A stretch of DNA of 64,000 nucleotides from positions 1-64,000 of the forward strand of contig CALUQX010000004.1 in assembly GCA_944323045.1 (NCBI GenBank). Reading direction: 5' to 3'. Shown here one piece after another: positions 1 to 8,574 of the stretch. Positions within the stretch are counted from its first letter, which is position 1. Each line of letters begins with the position of its first letter. The notes beneath the pieces are model-generated. The model did no database searches and had not been told where the DNA came from. It saw only the letters and a program-made list of their open reading frames with translations. This DNA comes from Candidatus Gastranaerophilales bacterium (GTDB taxonomy: Bacteria; Cyanobacteriota; Vampirovibrionia; Gastranaerophilales; Gastranaerophilaceae). Position numbers and translations under genes: made by a program.

Positions 1-51
1 CTTTATCTCTTAGATAATTTTGGATATCTCAATTTGTAAGTAAAAATAAAA

Positions 52-178
52 TTGCACTTTTTTGCACTTTATTGCACTGGGCTTATCTTTAAACACCTTG
101 CCGATTTTAGCCTAATGTGGTTTAAAAAAATTGCAAATGGAGTGCAAAAGAGTGCAAGAAAAGAGTACTTGAGTGCAA
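52..178. repeat. Phased TTGCACT / AGTGCAA box array
   Basis: Three direct TTGCACT boxes start at 52, 62 and 72, exactly 10 bp apart. Three inverted AGTGCAA boxes start at 141, 151 and 172. The whole has approximate dyad symmetry about position 110. No convincing gene lies between 1 and 398. A 64-codon reading frame (52-246) runs through the boxes but has no SD and no recognisable motif. One helical turn between boxes fits cooperative protein binding on one DNA face. Location beside a tRNA gene makes recombinase arm sites or an attachment-site scar possible; an operator is the alternative. Confidence 0.55.
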
Positions 179-360
179 AAAATGTCCCATGCATCTCAAT
201 ACTAAAAAACAGCCTCAATCGTGCTGTCTGTTTGATTTTTTATTAAATTTTATCTGTCTCAATGTCCCAGAAACCTATTAGTGTAAATGTGGACTTCGTC
301 CACACGTCTGGAAATCCGCTCGAACCACAAAGGGTGCTTCTTGTCGTACTACAGCAAAAT

Positions 361-396
361 AAAAGAGAGGTAAAGGAAAACCTTACCTCTCTTTTA
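361..396 (-). terminator. Rho-independent terminator of tRNA-Ile
   Basis: A near-perfect inverted repeat (arms about 361-376 and 380-396) begins 3 nt after the 3' end of the minus-strand tRNA. Its outer minus-strand arm ends in a T run interrupted by one A, the layout of an intrinsic terminator. Confidence 0.85.
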
Positions 397-398
397 TC

Positions 399-472
<74 letters not shown>

Positions 473-714
473 TTATTTCCTTTTGTCAATTTTTGTTCGG
501 CAGGTATACTTTTGAAAGGCTCTCACATAAACTCTTCGTTATATTGTTTTGTCTGATGTGTGTCCTAACCTTCGTTAGTTACCCGCATGAACTAATTTAA
601 TATAAAAAAAAATTAAAATCAACCCTTTTATAAAAATCTCATCCTTTTTTTTAAAAACTTGCCTTATTCACTTTTATATGCTATAATTGTTTCATAAATA
701 TGAGGATAAATGTT

Positions 715-1587
715 ATGAAAAATATCGTTGTTTATACTGATAACAAGGTCTCTAACATAGCTGATACTTTAATGTCTATCGATGATGCTAATGTACGCAT
801 TGAAGACGCCGCCAACCTTAGAGACTACGAAACTCTTAATCCGGGATTGATTGTAATCGAAAATGTTCCAAACATCACTGATGTGCTTATGGTGACTAAA
901 TTTAAATCCCCTGTTTTGTTTATTAATAATGTATTTAATAACACAACCGTTAGAGCTGTCGCTTTTGACTTTATAAAAACGCCGATTGATAATGATGAAT
1001 TGTTGATTAGAGCTAAATGTCTTTTGAAAATTAAAGAACTAAGAGATAAAATTAAACTGGTCTCCACAACAGATGAACTCACAGGTTTGCACAATCGTAA
1101 ATATCTTCAAGAACGTCTGGAACAAGAAATTTCCAGAGCTAAACGTTATGGGACTAAACTCTCCTGTTTGTTATTCGATTTAGACTTTTTCAAAGTCGTA
1201 AATGATATCTATGGCTATGAATGGGGTGATGTGCTCCTTCGTTCTATTGCTGATAAATTAAAACAACTTATAAGAAAAGAAGATATTCTGACACGTTATG
1301 GCGATGAAGAATTCCTTCTTATTCTGCCTAACACTTCCGAAGACAATGCTTTTCTTTTCGCTGAAAGATTCAGACGCGACATTGAACGCATGGAATTCAT
1401 TCCGGCTGGCGAAGAAGAAAGACACCCGATTACAATCTCCGGCGGCATTTCTACTTTCCCTTGTCTGGAAAACACAGAAGAAGATGCCAACACTATTATC
1501 CGTTATGCAGAACACGCACTTTACAATGCAAAAAAACGTGGTAAAAATAAAATTGTTCAGTTCTCTAAGCTGAATCTTGGAGAATAA
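715..1587 (+). CDS. GGDEF-domain protein with degenerate receiver domain
   Basis: Predicted cytosolic two-domain signalling protein of 290 residues. Residues 1-105 resemble a CheY-like receiver but no Asp is found at the phospho-acceptor position (LIVIENVP, 45-52). Residues 115-285 are a GGDEF domain with the usual opening (DELTGLHNRKYL), the metal-binding FDLDFFK strand and an RxxD inhibitory I-site (RKED, 187-190). The signature reads GDEEF (196-200) instead of GGDEF/GGEEF, so the second glycine, which contacts GTP in active enzymes, is replaced by Asp. Activity is therefore uncertain; it could be a c-di-GMP effector. The ATG at 715 is chosen over 700 because GAGGA (702-706) is a good SD for it. 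A TGC-TATAAT promoter lies at 679-687. Confidence 0.88.
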   Translation: MKNIVVYTDNKVSNIADTLMSIDDANVRIEDAANLRDYETLNPGLIVIENVPNITDVLMVTKFKSPVLFINNVFNNTTVRAVAFDFIKTPIDNDELLIRAKCLLKIKELRDKIKLVSTTDELTGLHNRKYLQERLEQEISRAKRYGTKLSCLLFDLDFFKVVNDIYGYEWGDVLLRSIADKLKQLIRKEDILTRYGDEEFLLILPNTSEDNAFLFAERFRRDIERMEFIPAGEEERHPITISGGISTFPCLENTEEDANTIIRYAEHALYNAKKRGKNKIVQFSKLNLGE

Positions 1588-1604
1588 TTTCCTTTCTATG
1601 TATG

Positions 1605-1637
1605 CCGCGGCTTAACTCCTCAAGCCGCGGTTCTTTT
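1605..1637 (+). terminator. Intrinsic terminator after the GGDEF gene
   Basis: Nine-bp arms CCGCGGCTT / AAGCCGCGG (1605-1613, 1622-1630) are followed by a T-rich tract. Convergent gene 1642-2394 ends right behind it, so it may act on both transcripts. Confidence 0.85.
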
Positions 1638-1641
1638 ATAT

Positions 1642-2394
1642 TTATTTATTGTTCACCCCATAACCAAACATCGCAAAATCATATTTCGCAGGGTCATTAG
1701 AATCAAATCCTTTTAAATTCTCAGTTATTTCAACCACTGATTTAAAATCATTCGTCTTACGTGTCAAAAGCCCCATTTCTCTTGATATTCTTGCGACATG
1801 GACATCAAGAGGAATTAAAAGTTCTGATGCCGGCATGAAATTCCACAAACCTAAATCTACAGGTCCTTTACGTATCATCCAGCGCAAATACATACACATG
1901 CGCTTCATTGCCCCGCCTTTTTGCGGATTCGGAATCATAAAATAAAATCCCTGACCGGCATTTTCTCTAACCCGTGAATAAAAATAATCCGTTACCGGTA
2001 TAAACATGTTACCATTTTGAGGATTTTCATAACCATATTTAAATAATTCTTCTAAGCCGCCATCTTTTTCATACAGCCCGCGAAGAATTCTAAATATATC
2101 TGTAAAATCCTCTTCTGTACCAAAACGGTAATTAAATCCATTTAAAATTCCTGACTCAAAATTCATTATAAAATTATAAGGTTCATTCTCTGCTATATCT
2201 ATAAAAAGTTCATTCAGTTTTCTTATAAAAACTTTTCTATTTCCATAAGCGAGAAGTGATGCGATAAATCCGGCAATTTCACAATCCTCTTTTGTTTGGT
2301 TATATCTGTGACAAAACTGCACAGGGTCGTCTTTTATAAAGTCAGCAGTCTCATATTTTTTAACTAAATTATCAATTTCTGTTTTTGTAATCAT
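1642..2394 (-). CDS. TIGR02757 (DUF2400) family protein
   Basis: A 250-residue protein with the hallmarks of TIGR02757/DUF2400: the N-terminal DPVQFCHRYNQTKEDCEIAGF block with LASLLAYGNR-like continuation, and the C-terminal block MYLRWMIRKGPVDLGLW followed by IPLDVHVARISREMGLL and DPAKYDFAMFGYG. The fold is related to HhH-GPD DNA glycosylases, but no activity is established for the family. The ATG at 2394 is preferred to the GTG at 2412. There is no SD; a TACTAT -10-like box lies 5 nt upstream, so it may be another leaderless gene. It converges on the GGDEF gene. Confidence 0.85.
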   Translation of the reverse strand: MITKTEIDNLVKKYETADFIKDDPVQFCHRYNQTKEDCEIAGFIASLLAYGNRKVFIRKLNELFIDIAENEPYNFIMNFESGILNGFNYRFGTEEDFTDIFRILRGLYEKDGGLEELFKYGYENPQNGNMFIPVTDYFYSRVRENAGQGFYFMIPNPQKGGAMKRMCMYLRWMIRKGPVDLGLWNFMPASELLIPLDVHVARISREMGLLTRKTNDFKSVVEITENLKGFDSNDPAKYDFAMFGYGVNNK

Positions 2395-2451
2395 AATAAA
2401 TAGTAGTAACACAGACTATGTTTTAGCGCAACTAATTTGATTGAAAATAAA

Positions 2452-2483
2452 AAGTTACCTACTAGGGCAATAGTATTTAAATT
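2452..2483 (+). promoter_or_regulatory. Upstream element AAAAAGTTACC-N5-GGGC (copy 1)
   Basis: An AAAAAGTTACC-N5-GGGC block preceded by TTGAAAA occurs here 10-25 bp upstream of the kinase -10 box and again at 20139-20170 in front of the HTH-recA operon. It contains a short CCY/RGG dyad, so it is a candidate operator. No other copy was seen in the window. Confidence 0.35.
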
Positions 2484-2492
2484 ATTCTTTTA

Positions 2493-2504
2493 TACAATTA
2501 TGAT
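2493..2504 (+). promoter_or_regulatory. -10 box of leaderless kinase gene
   Basis: TACAAT (2493-2498) ends 6 nt before the ATG at 2505, so transcription should start at the A of the start codon. No SD is present. Confidence 0.55.
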
Positions 2505-3917
2505 ATGTACGAATTATCCAGCAGGATTGAAAACGATAATTTAATATTTGTTGAAAACGTTAAAAATCTTCAGGGCGTTGATTTGTCAAAAAAGTCTCTT
2601 TGTATTATTAAAACTGATTTTTCTGATACTGCTGCCATCCGAAAAATTTGTAAGGAGAATCCGGAGCTTGAGGTTTGGATTGCCTCCGGTGATATCTCCA
2701 GAAAAAATGTATTAACTGCAAATTCATGCGGGGTAAAAAATGTAATTTCATATCCGGTTGACGCAAGATTGGTTCAGGATTTCTTTAGAGATAAAAATAA
2801 AGCAGAAAAGTTTGGCGAAAATTTTTCTGCCAGTTTTTTAAAAGGGATGAAGGTAATGATTGTTGATGACAATCAGATGAATATTGACCTTCTGGTTGAA
2901 ACGCTTGCGCCAATGGGGTTGGATTTGCAAACCTTTATAAAACCCGTTGAGGCAAGCAAAATTGTTAACCTTGAAAAATTCGATTTGTTTTTACTTGATA
3001 TTATGATGCCGGAGATGTCCGGATTTGACCTTGCTAAAATTATTAAAGGAACTACTATAAATTGTAATGTGCCGATAATGTTTATTTCAGCACTTTCAGA
3101 TCCTGAAAATAAAATTCTTGGTTATAATCTTGGTTCATGCGCCTATATTGAAAAACCTTTTAATATAAATGTTGTGCGTTCCCAGATTTATAACACTTTG
3201 AAAACAAAATTACTACAGGATGCACTGCTTGATAGAAAAGAAACATTTCTTGCTATGGTTACACATGATTTAAAATCTCCGGTAAATGCAGAGATTTGCG
3301 CGTTAGAACTTTTGTTGAAAAACAAGACATCTTCACTTGACGGGGTTCAGCACGAAATAATAGGTGATATTCTTGGCGCGGCTAAATATATGAAAAATCT
3401 TGTTGAAAATATTTTGCAAAAATATAAGTGCGAAAACGGAAAACAGGTTATGCATAAAACGCTGTTTTCACTTGAAATGCTTACGATTCAATGTATTGAA
3501 GAGGTGAAATATCTGCTTGAAGATAAACAGCTTGAAATTAGTTTGAATTCTTCTATAAAAAATATTGAAACATATTTCGACTGCCTTGAAATAAAAAGAG
3601 TTATTCACAATTTGCTTATTAATGCTATAGAGTACAGTAATAAGAATTCTAACATTCAGATTAACCTGTTTGAGAAAGATAATAGCGTTGCATTTTCAAT
3701 AACAAACAGCGGTATAGGTATCAATTTTGAAACACAGGAACAGATTTTTGACAAGTTGGAAAGTTTTGCGCAAAAGAATAAGAGTTTGGGCACAGGACTC
3801 GGATTGTATATTTCAAAAAAGATTATAGATGCACATAATGGTGAGATTCACGTGGAAAGTGACGGCAATAATTACACGACATTTACCTTTACTTTGCCTG
3901 AAGATGCCCGCAAATAA
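2505..3917 (+). CDS. Response-regulator/histidine-kinase hybrid
   Basis: Cytosolic two-component sensor of 470 residues without membrane segments. Order: an N-terminal receiver-like fold without phosphorylation residues (about 1-95), a canonical receiver (115-235; acidic pair D121-D122, phospho-acceptor D165 in LLDIMMPEMSG, Lys217), a HisKA helix pair with H254 in MVTHDLKSPVN, and a HATPase domain with N box (HNLLINAIEYSN), G1 box NSGIGI in place of DxGxG, an F box and G2 box GTGLGL. The receiver in front of the kinase suggests it relays a signal from another kinase. Its 3' end overlaps convergent prmC by 29 bp. The partner regulator is not in the window. Confidence 0.92.
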   Translation: MYELSSRIENDNLIFVENVKNLQGVDLSKKSLCIIKTDFSDTAAIRKICKENPELEVWIASGDISRKNVLTANSCGVKNVISYPVDARLVQDFFRDKNKAEKFGENFSASFLKGMKVMIVDDNQMNIDLLVETLAPMGLDLQTFIKPVEASKIVNLEKFDLFLLDIMMPEMSGFDLAKIIKGTTINCNVPIMFISALSDPENKILGYNLGSCAYIEKPFNINVVRSQIYNTLKTKLLQDALLDRKETFLAMVTHDLKSPVNAEICALELLLKNKTSSLDGVQHEIIGDILGAAKYMKNLVENILQKYKCENGKQVMHKTLFSLEMLTIQCIEEVKYLLEDKQLEISLNSSIKNIETYFDCLEIKRVIHNLLINAIEYSNKNSNIQINLFEKDNSVAFSITNSGIGINFETQEQIFDKLESFAQKNKSLGTGLGLYISKKIIDAHNGEIHVESDGNNYTTFTFTLPEDARK

Positions 3918-4731
3918 CCCTGTCTATTCCTGCTAAATCTTTTATGATTTCAATATCTTTAAAGCAATTTGTAACCATAATTTTCTCAACATCTTGAGAT
4001 TGTCCGCATCCTGTTTCAAAGAGCAGATAGCCTCCAGAATTAAGTATTTCAGGAGCGCCTGCGGTAATTTTTTCGTAGAACTCAAGCCCTTTTTCATCAG
4101 TTGTGTAAAGAGCCTGATCTGGGTCAAAAGTAACTTCTTTTTGAATGCCGGCTTTTTCTGAAGGCGGGATGTACGGCGGATTTGAGATGATTATATCAAA
4201 TTTTTCGCGCGGTTTTACATTTGAAAAGATATCAGATTTTCTAAAAATCGCTTTGTTAAAAAGATTGAGGCACGAGGCGTTGTCAAGCGCAGTATTTAGG
4301 GCGTTATTAGAGATATCAAGCCCGATAATCTGACAGTCTGTGAGTTTTGCGACCATACAGGCAATACAGCCGGAGCCTGTTCCGACATCCAGCGCCATTT
4401 TGTAATTGTTTGCCTTAATAATATCAACAGCTTTTCTGACCAGAAATTCTGTTTCATCGCGTGGAATAAGAACATCTGGATTTACGATGAATTTTTCGCC
4501 CATAAAATCGGCATATCCTATAATATGCTGTATTGGCTGACGTGTTTTTGCGCGCAATTCGGCTTTTTCTTTAACAATTTTCAGCATGTCTTCTGTTAAT
4601 TTTCTGCCTAAAAGAATATCTGTGCGCGTGTAGCCGCAAAAATGTTCAATAAGCAGTTTAACTTCTACATTTGCTTCATTCGGCTCAATGCCGGCATCTA
4701 TTAAGATTTTCAAAATTTCCTGTATGCTCAT
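3889..4731 (-). CDS. prmC: Peptide chain release factor N5-glutamine methyltransferase
   Basis: PrmC/HemK methylates the Gln of the GGQ motif in release factors RF1 and RF2 using S-adenosylmethionine. The 280-residue protein shows the N-terminal helical domain with PIQHIIG (67-73), IPRDETE (89-95), the SAM-binding LDVGTGSGCIA (114-124) and the catalytic NPPY (184-187). The ATG at 4731 is chosen because AAGGA sits 7 nt ahead; an ATG at 4749 would overlap the upstream gene. It is the last gene of the apparent pcrA-unknown-prmC operon and overlaps the convergent kinase gene at its 3' end. Confidence 0.96.
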   Translation of the reverse strand: MSIQEILKILIDAGIEPNEANVEVKLLIEHFCGYTRTDILLGRKLTEDMLKIVKEKAELRAKTRQPIQHIIGYADFMGEKFIVNPDVLIPRDETEFLVRKAVDIIKANNYKMALDVGTGSGCIACMVAKLTDCQIIGLDISNNALNTALDNASCLNLFNKAIFRKSDIFSNVKPREKFDIIISNPPYIPPSEKAGIQKEVTFDPDQALYTTDEKGLEFYEKITAGAPEILNSGGYLLFETGCGQSQDVEKIMVTNCFKDIEIIKDLAGIDRVICGHLQAK

Positions 4732-4738
4732 AATGTCC

Positions 4739-5242
4739 TTAATCTTCAAATTCTCTTACCTGCTGTTCATGCTCGGTGATAATTTTATCTATTTCATTGC
4801 GCGCGTCGAGTTTTGAGGTTAACTCTCTTTTTTCTAGACCGTATTTTTTGCAGAGTTTTTCATAATAGTAAAGCTGCTTTTTGGTGGGCGCGTCTTTACT
4901 CATCTTTACTTCCTGCAAAAATTTTCGTTTTTTCTTTTCAAACTCTTTTTGTGCCTGAATAATCGGCTCCTGCTTTTTCTTGTATTCGTAATATTTGATA
5001 CATTCTTTTATAAACAATTTTGTGTCATTAATGAATGTTTCATCATCAATTATATCTGCAAGAAATTCAAATCTTGAGTTGTTTATTTCAAGATAGTACT
5101 TTTCATCTTCGATAAATTTGTCAAAAATGGCGTCAACAGAGAGTTCAGGCGACTTTTTGACAAGTGCGCGCAAAAAATTGCACAGAGCAGATTTCTGATT
5201 TTTTGTAAAGTCTAAATAGATTTGTTTTTTTATTTCATACAT
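4739..5242 (-). CDS. Hypothetical helical protein between pcrA and prmC
   Basis: A 167-residue soluble, strongly charged, mostly helical protein that I do not recognise. The central part (about 85-112) is Lys/Glu/Gln-rich and likely coiled coil. The C-terminal segment (PTKKQLYYYEKLCKKYG ... LDARNEIDKII) resembles the small helical motif of the form PTxKQxxYxxxLxxKYG ... SKxEAxxxI found at the ends of various bacterial and phage DNA-associated proteins; that link is only suggestive. A GGAG SD lies upstream of the ATG. It sits 27 bp after pcrA and 8 bp before prmC, so it is cotranscribed with them. Confidence 0.8.
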   Translation of the reverse strand: MYEIKKQIYLDFTKNQKSALCNFLRALVKKSPELSVDAIFDKFIEDEKYYLEINNSRFEFLADIIDDETFINDTKLFIKECIKYYEYKKKQEPIIQAQKEFEKKKRKFLQEVKMSKDAPTKKQLYYYEKLCKKYGLEKRELTSKLDARNEIDKIITEHEQQVREFED

Positions 5243-5269
5243 TTTTATGCCGCTCCGGACACTATTTTA

Positions 5270-7804
5270 TCAGAATTTTTTTAATTTGGCATAAGCCGCA
5301 TCGAGTGCTTTTTTGCCCTGCTTGCCAAAATCTATTGTGTACATAGTGCTTTCACCGATATGAGAGACTTCTTCAATGTGCCCGACTCCGAGTTTGTCGT
5401 GGAACACTCTGTCGCCCACACTATAGACAAAATCCGCGACTTTTTGTTCGCTCATCTGACGTTCGCGTTCCTGCTCCGCAAGCATTTGTTCGCGTTCTTT
5501 CCGGCGTTTTTCTTCAAGCATGCGTTTTATTGCATTGTCTTTAAAAAATTCTTTAACCTTTTCATCGTCGCGTTTTTTGTTTGCCTCTGACTTGACGAGA
5601 ACTGTTCTTGAAGGCGTTCTGACAGGCTGCGCGTAACGCGTTGGATTACTTTTTTCCTGATGAGTTTTGTTTCCGCCGGATGCAAGCCCTCTGGTTGGCG
5701 CGACAAAACCTTTTCCAAAGCCGCTGGAAGGTTTTACATAACCGTAACTGTCAGCTTGTGCAGCAGAGTATGAATAATCGGATTTACCAGTTTTTGCCTT
5801 AGAAACAGCGTTTCGGAATGTAGAAGTGTCATTTCTGCTGCCTTCAAATGAAATCATATTCAATAGCTGGCGCGGAATTTCTTCTATAAACCGGCTTGGA
5901 TTGTAGTATTTGTATTCACCCCACATTTGACGGCGTTTGGCAGAAGTAAGATACAATTTTTCTTCTGCACGTGTTACCCCTACATACATAAGACGTCGTT
6001 CTTCTTCCAGTTCTGACGGCGAATTAAATGTTCTCTGGTGCGGGAAAACACCCTCATCACAGCCTACTAAAAATACCGTCGGAAATTCAAGTCCTTTTGC
6101 AGAGTGAAGGGTCATAAGCGTTACATTGTTGCTGATGTCATCCATACCGTCAATGTCTGAAACAAGTGCAACCTGCTGCAAAAATTCACCTAAAACATTG
6201 TCTTCCTCTTCCGGCTGGAATTCTCCGGCTACGTTTACGAGTTCCTGCAAGTTTTCAATATCCGCTTCGCTTTCAGGGGTATTTTGCGCCTGAAGTTCGG
6301 CTAAATAACCTGTTTTTTCTAAGACAAGTGTTACAAATTCCTGCAAATTATAGGATTTAACAGCATCTTTAAATTTCAGGATTAATTCCGCAAAATCTTT
6401 TAATTTTGCGCGAGTCCGCGGCGGGATATCAAGCGCATCATCTATGTGCTTGACGGCTTCAAACAAACTTATATCATTTTTATCCGCAAAATCCTGTAGA
6501 TTTTTGACAGTTGTATCACCGATAGCTCGTTTCGGCACATTGACAATTCTTCTGAAACTCTGGGAATCATCAGGATTGTAGATTAATTTAAGATAGGCAA
6601 TTATATCTTTAATTTCTTTTCTGTCATAGAATTTCAGACCGCCGTAAATTCTATATGGCAGACCGGCAGCCATACAGGCTTCTTCAAGCGCACGTGATTG
6701 TGAGTTTGTACGATAGAGAATCGCAAACTGATTGTAATTGCCGCCGCTGTCCTGTTTTATTTTGCTGGTAACAAAATTTGCCTCATCAGCCTCATCCTGC
6801 GCTTCAAAATAATCAATTAATTCCCCGTCGCCCTTTTGGGAATAGAGAACTTTGTCTACGCGTTCAGTATTGTTTTCAATAATAGCATTGGCAACATTCA
6901 AGATATTGGCTGTTGAACGGTAATTCTGTTCCAATTTAATTAATTTTGTGTTCTTAAAATCTTTTTGGAAGTTCATAATAATTGTGTAATCAGCCCCGCG
7001 CCAGCTATAAATTGACTGGTCAACATCACCTACTACACATAATGAGCGCTCCGGTGGAACTTCTGCCTGCAAGTTTGTATAAAGCATGTTAACAAGCTTG
7101 TATTGCGCAAGGTTTGTGTCTTGATACTCATCAACCAGTATGTGCTGGAATCTTTCGTAGTAATAGCTGCGAACTTCAGCATTTTGTTCAAGAAGTTTCA
7201 CTGTCAACAGGAGCATGTCATCAAAATCAATGGCATTATTGTTGTTTAGTGTGTTTTCATACTCTTCAAAAATCGCCGCGATTTTTTGGGATTTGAAATC
7301 TCTTGCAAATGTCGCAAATGTATACGCATCCTGCATTTTGTTTTTAGCGTTGGAAATGATTGATTTTACAAGTTTTGGCTGATATAGTTTTTCATCAAGG
7401 TTAAGTTTTTTAATCGCCTGTTTTATAACAGCATTTGTGTCGGAATCGTCATAAATTGTAAAATTTTTGTCAAGTTTTTTGCCTGATTGAAAACTGTACT
7501 GTTCAATATTCTCACGCAAAATTCTTCCGCAAATCCCGTGAAAAGTCCCGACCCACATATATTTTACGATATTCTCGCCAAGCATGCCCGCAAGTCGTTC
7601 CTTCATTTCTTTTGCGGCTTTGTTGGTAAATGTAACAGCCAGAATGTTACGCGCTTTGACTCCGTTTTGTATCAAATATGCAATACGTGAAGTCAAAACT
7701 TTTGTCTTTCCGCTGCCTGCACCGGCCAGTATTAACAGCGGTCCGGCAATAGTTTGCACCGCTTCTCTTTGCTCTTTGTTAAGATTATCTAATAAATTTT
7801 CCAT
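5270..7804 (-). CDS. pcrA: UvrD/PcrA-type DNA helicase
   Basis: Superfamily 1 3'-5' helicase (844 residues) for repair and replication restart. All motifs are visible: Q-motif region LNKEQREAV, Walker A AGAGSGKT (27-34), DEYQDTN, GDVDQSIYSWRGAD, EQNYRST, TLHSAKGLEFPTVFLVG and EERRLMYVGVTRAEEKLYLT. After a low-complexity, Gly/Ser/Lys-rich linker comes a C-terminal Tudor-like module (VGDRVFHDKLGVGHIEEV ...), known in PcrA to bind RNA polymerase. The ATG at 7804 is chosen over 7846 as the latter falls in the promoter region. It heads the operon with the unknown gene and prmC and is divergent from the SLOG gene. Confidence 0.95.
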   Translation of the reverse strand: MENLLDNLNKEQREAVQTIAGPLLILAGAGSGKTKVLTSRIAYLIQNGVKARNILAVTFTNKAAKEMKERLAGMLGENIVKYMWVGTFHGICGRILRENIEQYSFQSGKKLDKNFTIYDDSDTNAVIKQAIKKLNLDEKLYQPKLVKSIISNAKNKMQDAYTFATFARDFKSQKIAAIFEEYENTLNNNNAIDFDDMLLLTVKLLEQNAEVRSYYYERFQHILVDEYQDTNLAQYKLVNMLYTNLQAEVPPERSLCVVGDVDQSIYSWRGADYTIIMNFQKDFKNTKLIKLEQNYRSTANILNVANAIIENNTERVDKVLYSQKGDGELIDYFEAQDEADEANFVTSKIKQDSGGNYNQFAILYRTNSQSRALEEACMAAGLPYRIYGGLKFYDRKEIKDIIAYLKLIYNPDDSQSFRRIVNVPKRAIGDTTVKNLQDFADKNDISLFEAVKHIDDALDIPPRTRAKLKDFAELILKFKDAVKSYNLQEFVTLVLEKTGYLAELQAQNTPESEADIENLQELVNVAGEFQPEEEDNVLGEFLQQVALVSDIDGMDDISNNVTLMTLHSAKGLEFPTVFLVGCDEGVFPHQRTFNSPSELEEERRLMYVGVTRAEEKLYLTSAKRRQMWGEYKYYNPSRFIEEIPRQLLNMISFEGSRNDTSTFRNAVSKAKTGKSDYSYSAAQADSYGYVKPSSGFGKGFVAPTRGLASGGNKTHQEKSNPTRYAQPVRTPSRTVLVKSEANKKRDDEKVKEFFKDNAIKRMLEEKRRKEREQMLAEQERERQMSEQKVADFVYSVGDRVFHDKLGVGHIEEVSHIGESTMYTIDFGKQGKKALDAAYAKLKKF

Positions 7805-7830
7805 ATCCCTATTCCCAAAATTGTTTTTTT

Positions 7831-7840
7831 GTGATATAAT
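7831..7840 (+). promoter_or_regulatory. Promoter of the SLOG/DprA-like gene
   Basis: A TATAAT box at 7835-7840 predicts a 40-nt leader ahead of the ATG at 7887. The same 80-bp gap must hold the divergent pcrA promoter. Confidence 0.5.
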
Positions 7841-7886
7841 CAGCATAATCGAAAAACATAATTATTGCAATTAGAAAGTGAGAAAA

Positions 7887-8477
7887 ATGACAGACATGAA
7901 TATTTTTATGAATTCCGAAGATGAAGGAAAGAACAATCAACCATCAATTGTAGTACCTATTGACGATATGGACAAAGTATCATCGGATTCGCCGGACACT
8001 GTAGATGAACTGGCAATGGAATTAGCAACAATTCAACAGTCTGCAAAACGAATTGCAATTATTGGAAGCCGCAATCTGCCGATTACGCATCAGCAAATGA
8101 TTGAAACACTTACAACCGCACTTGTTATGCAGGGGAATATCATTATTACCTCCGGTGGTTCTTCTGGTACAAACGCCGCTGCTATCCGTGGAGCTATGAA
8201 GGCTAATCCGGATAAATTAAAAGTTATTCTCCCGCAAACTATCGGACAGCAGCCAAGTGATGTGCAAAACCAGCTTATCGGTGTACCAAATATTGTCGAA
8301 CACTCTGACAGAGCAATGATGACTCTGGCTGACGCATCCAGAGTTTGTAACAGAGAAATTATTGACGATTGTAATCAACTTATTTGCTTTTTGTCTCACA
8401 CAAGTAAAACTCTTCACAATGCAGTACAATACGCTGAAGAAGGGCATAAAGTTATTACTGTATTCTATTTAGATTAG
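7887..8477 (+). CDS. DprA/SLOG-like protein of the cyanobacterial type
   Basis: A 196-residue single-domain Rossmann-like protein. The block RIAIIGSRNLPITHQQMIE, then NIIITSGGSSGTNAAAIRGAM, VILPQTIGQQPSDVQNQL, SRVCNREIIDDCNQLICF and VITVFYLD matches what I know of the cyanobacterial family annotated as DNA recombination-mediator protein A, which belongs to the SLOG/DprA superfamily. It lacks the N-terminal SAM and C-terminal winged-helix domains of true DprA and begins with an acidic tail of about 45 residues. Its role is unproven; nucleotide or ligand sensing is as likely as DNA binding. The ATG at 7887 is preferred to the GTG at 7878. Confidence 0.85.
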   Translation: MTDMNIFMNSEDEGKNNQPSIVVPIDDMDKVSSDSPDTVDELAMELATIQQSAKRIAIIGSRNLPITHQQMIETLTTALVMQGNIIITSGGSSGTNAAAIRGAMKANPDKLKVILPQTIGQQPSDVQNQLIGVPNIVEHSDRAMMTLADASRVCNREIIDDCNQLICFLSHTSKTLHNAVQYAEEGHKVITVFYLD

Positions 8478-8496
8478 TTTTTAAAAAAGTATTTGT

Positions 8497-8524
8497 TTGA
8501 ACTATGCCGCATTTAAGGTATAAT
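8497..8524 (+). promoter_or_regulatory. Promoter of the HEAT-repeat gene
   Basis: TTGAAC (8497-8502), a 16-bp spacer and TATAAT (8519-8524) predict a leader of about 44 nt before the ATG at 8575. Confidence 0.6.
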
Positions 8525-8574
8525 GTAAATTGCGGTACTTTTGGACACCTTAAAAATACAAAAAGAAAGATTAT

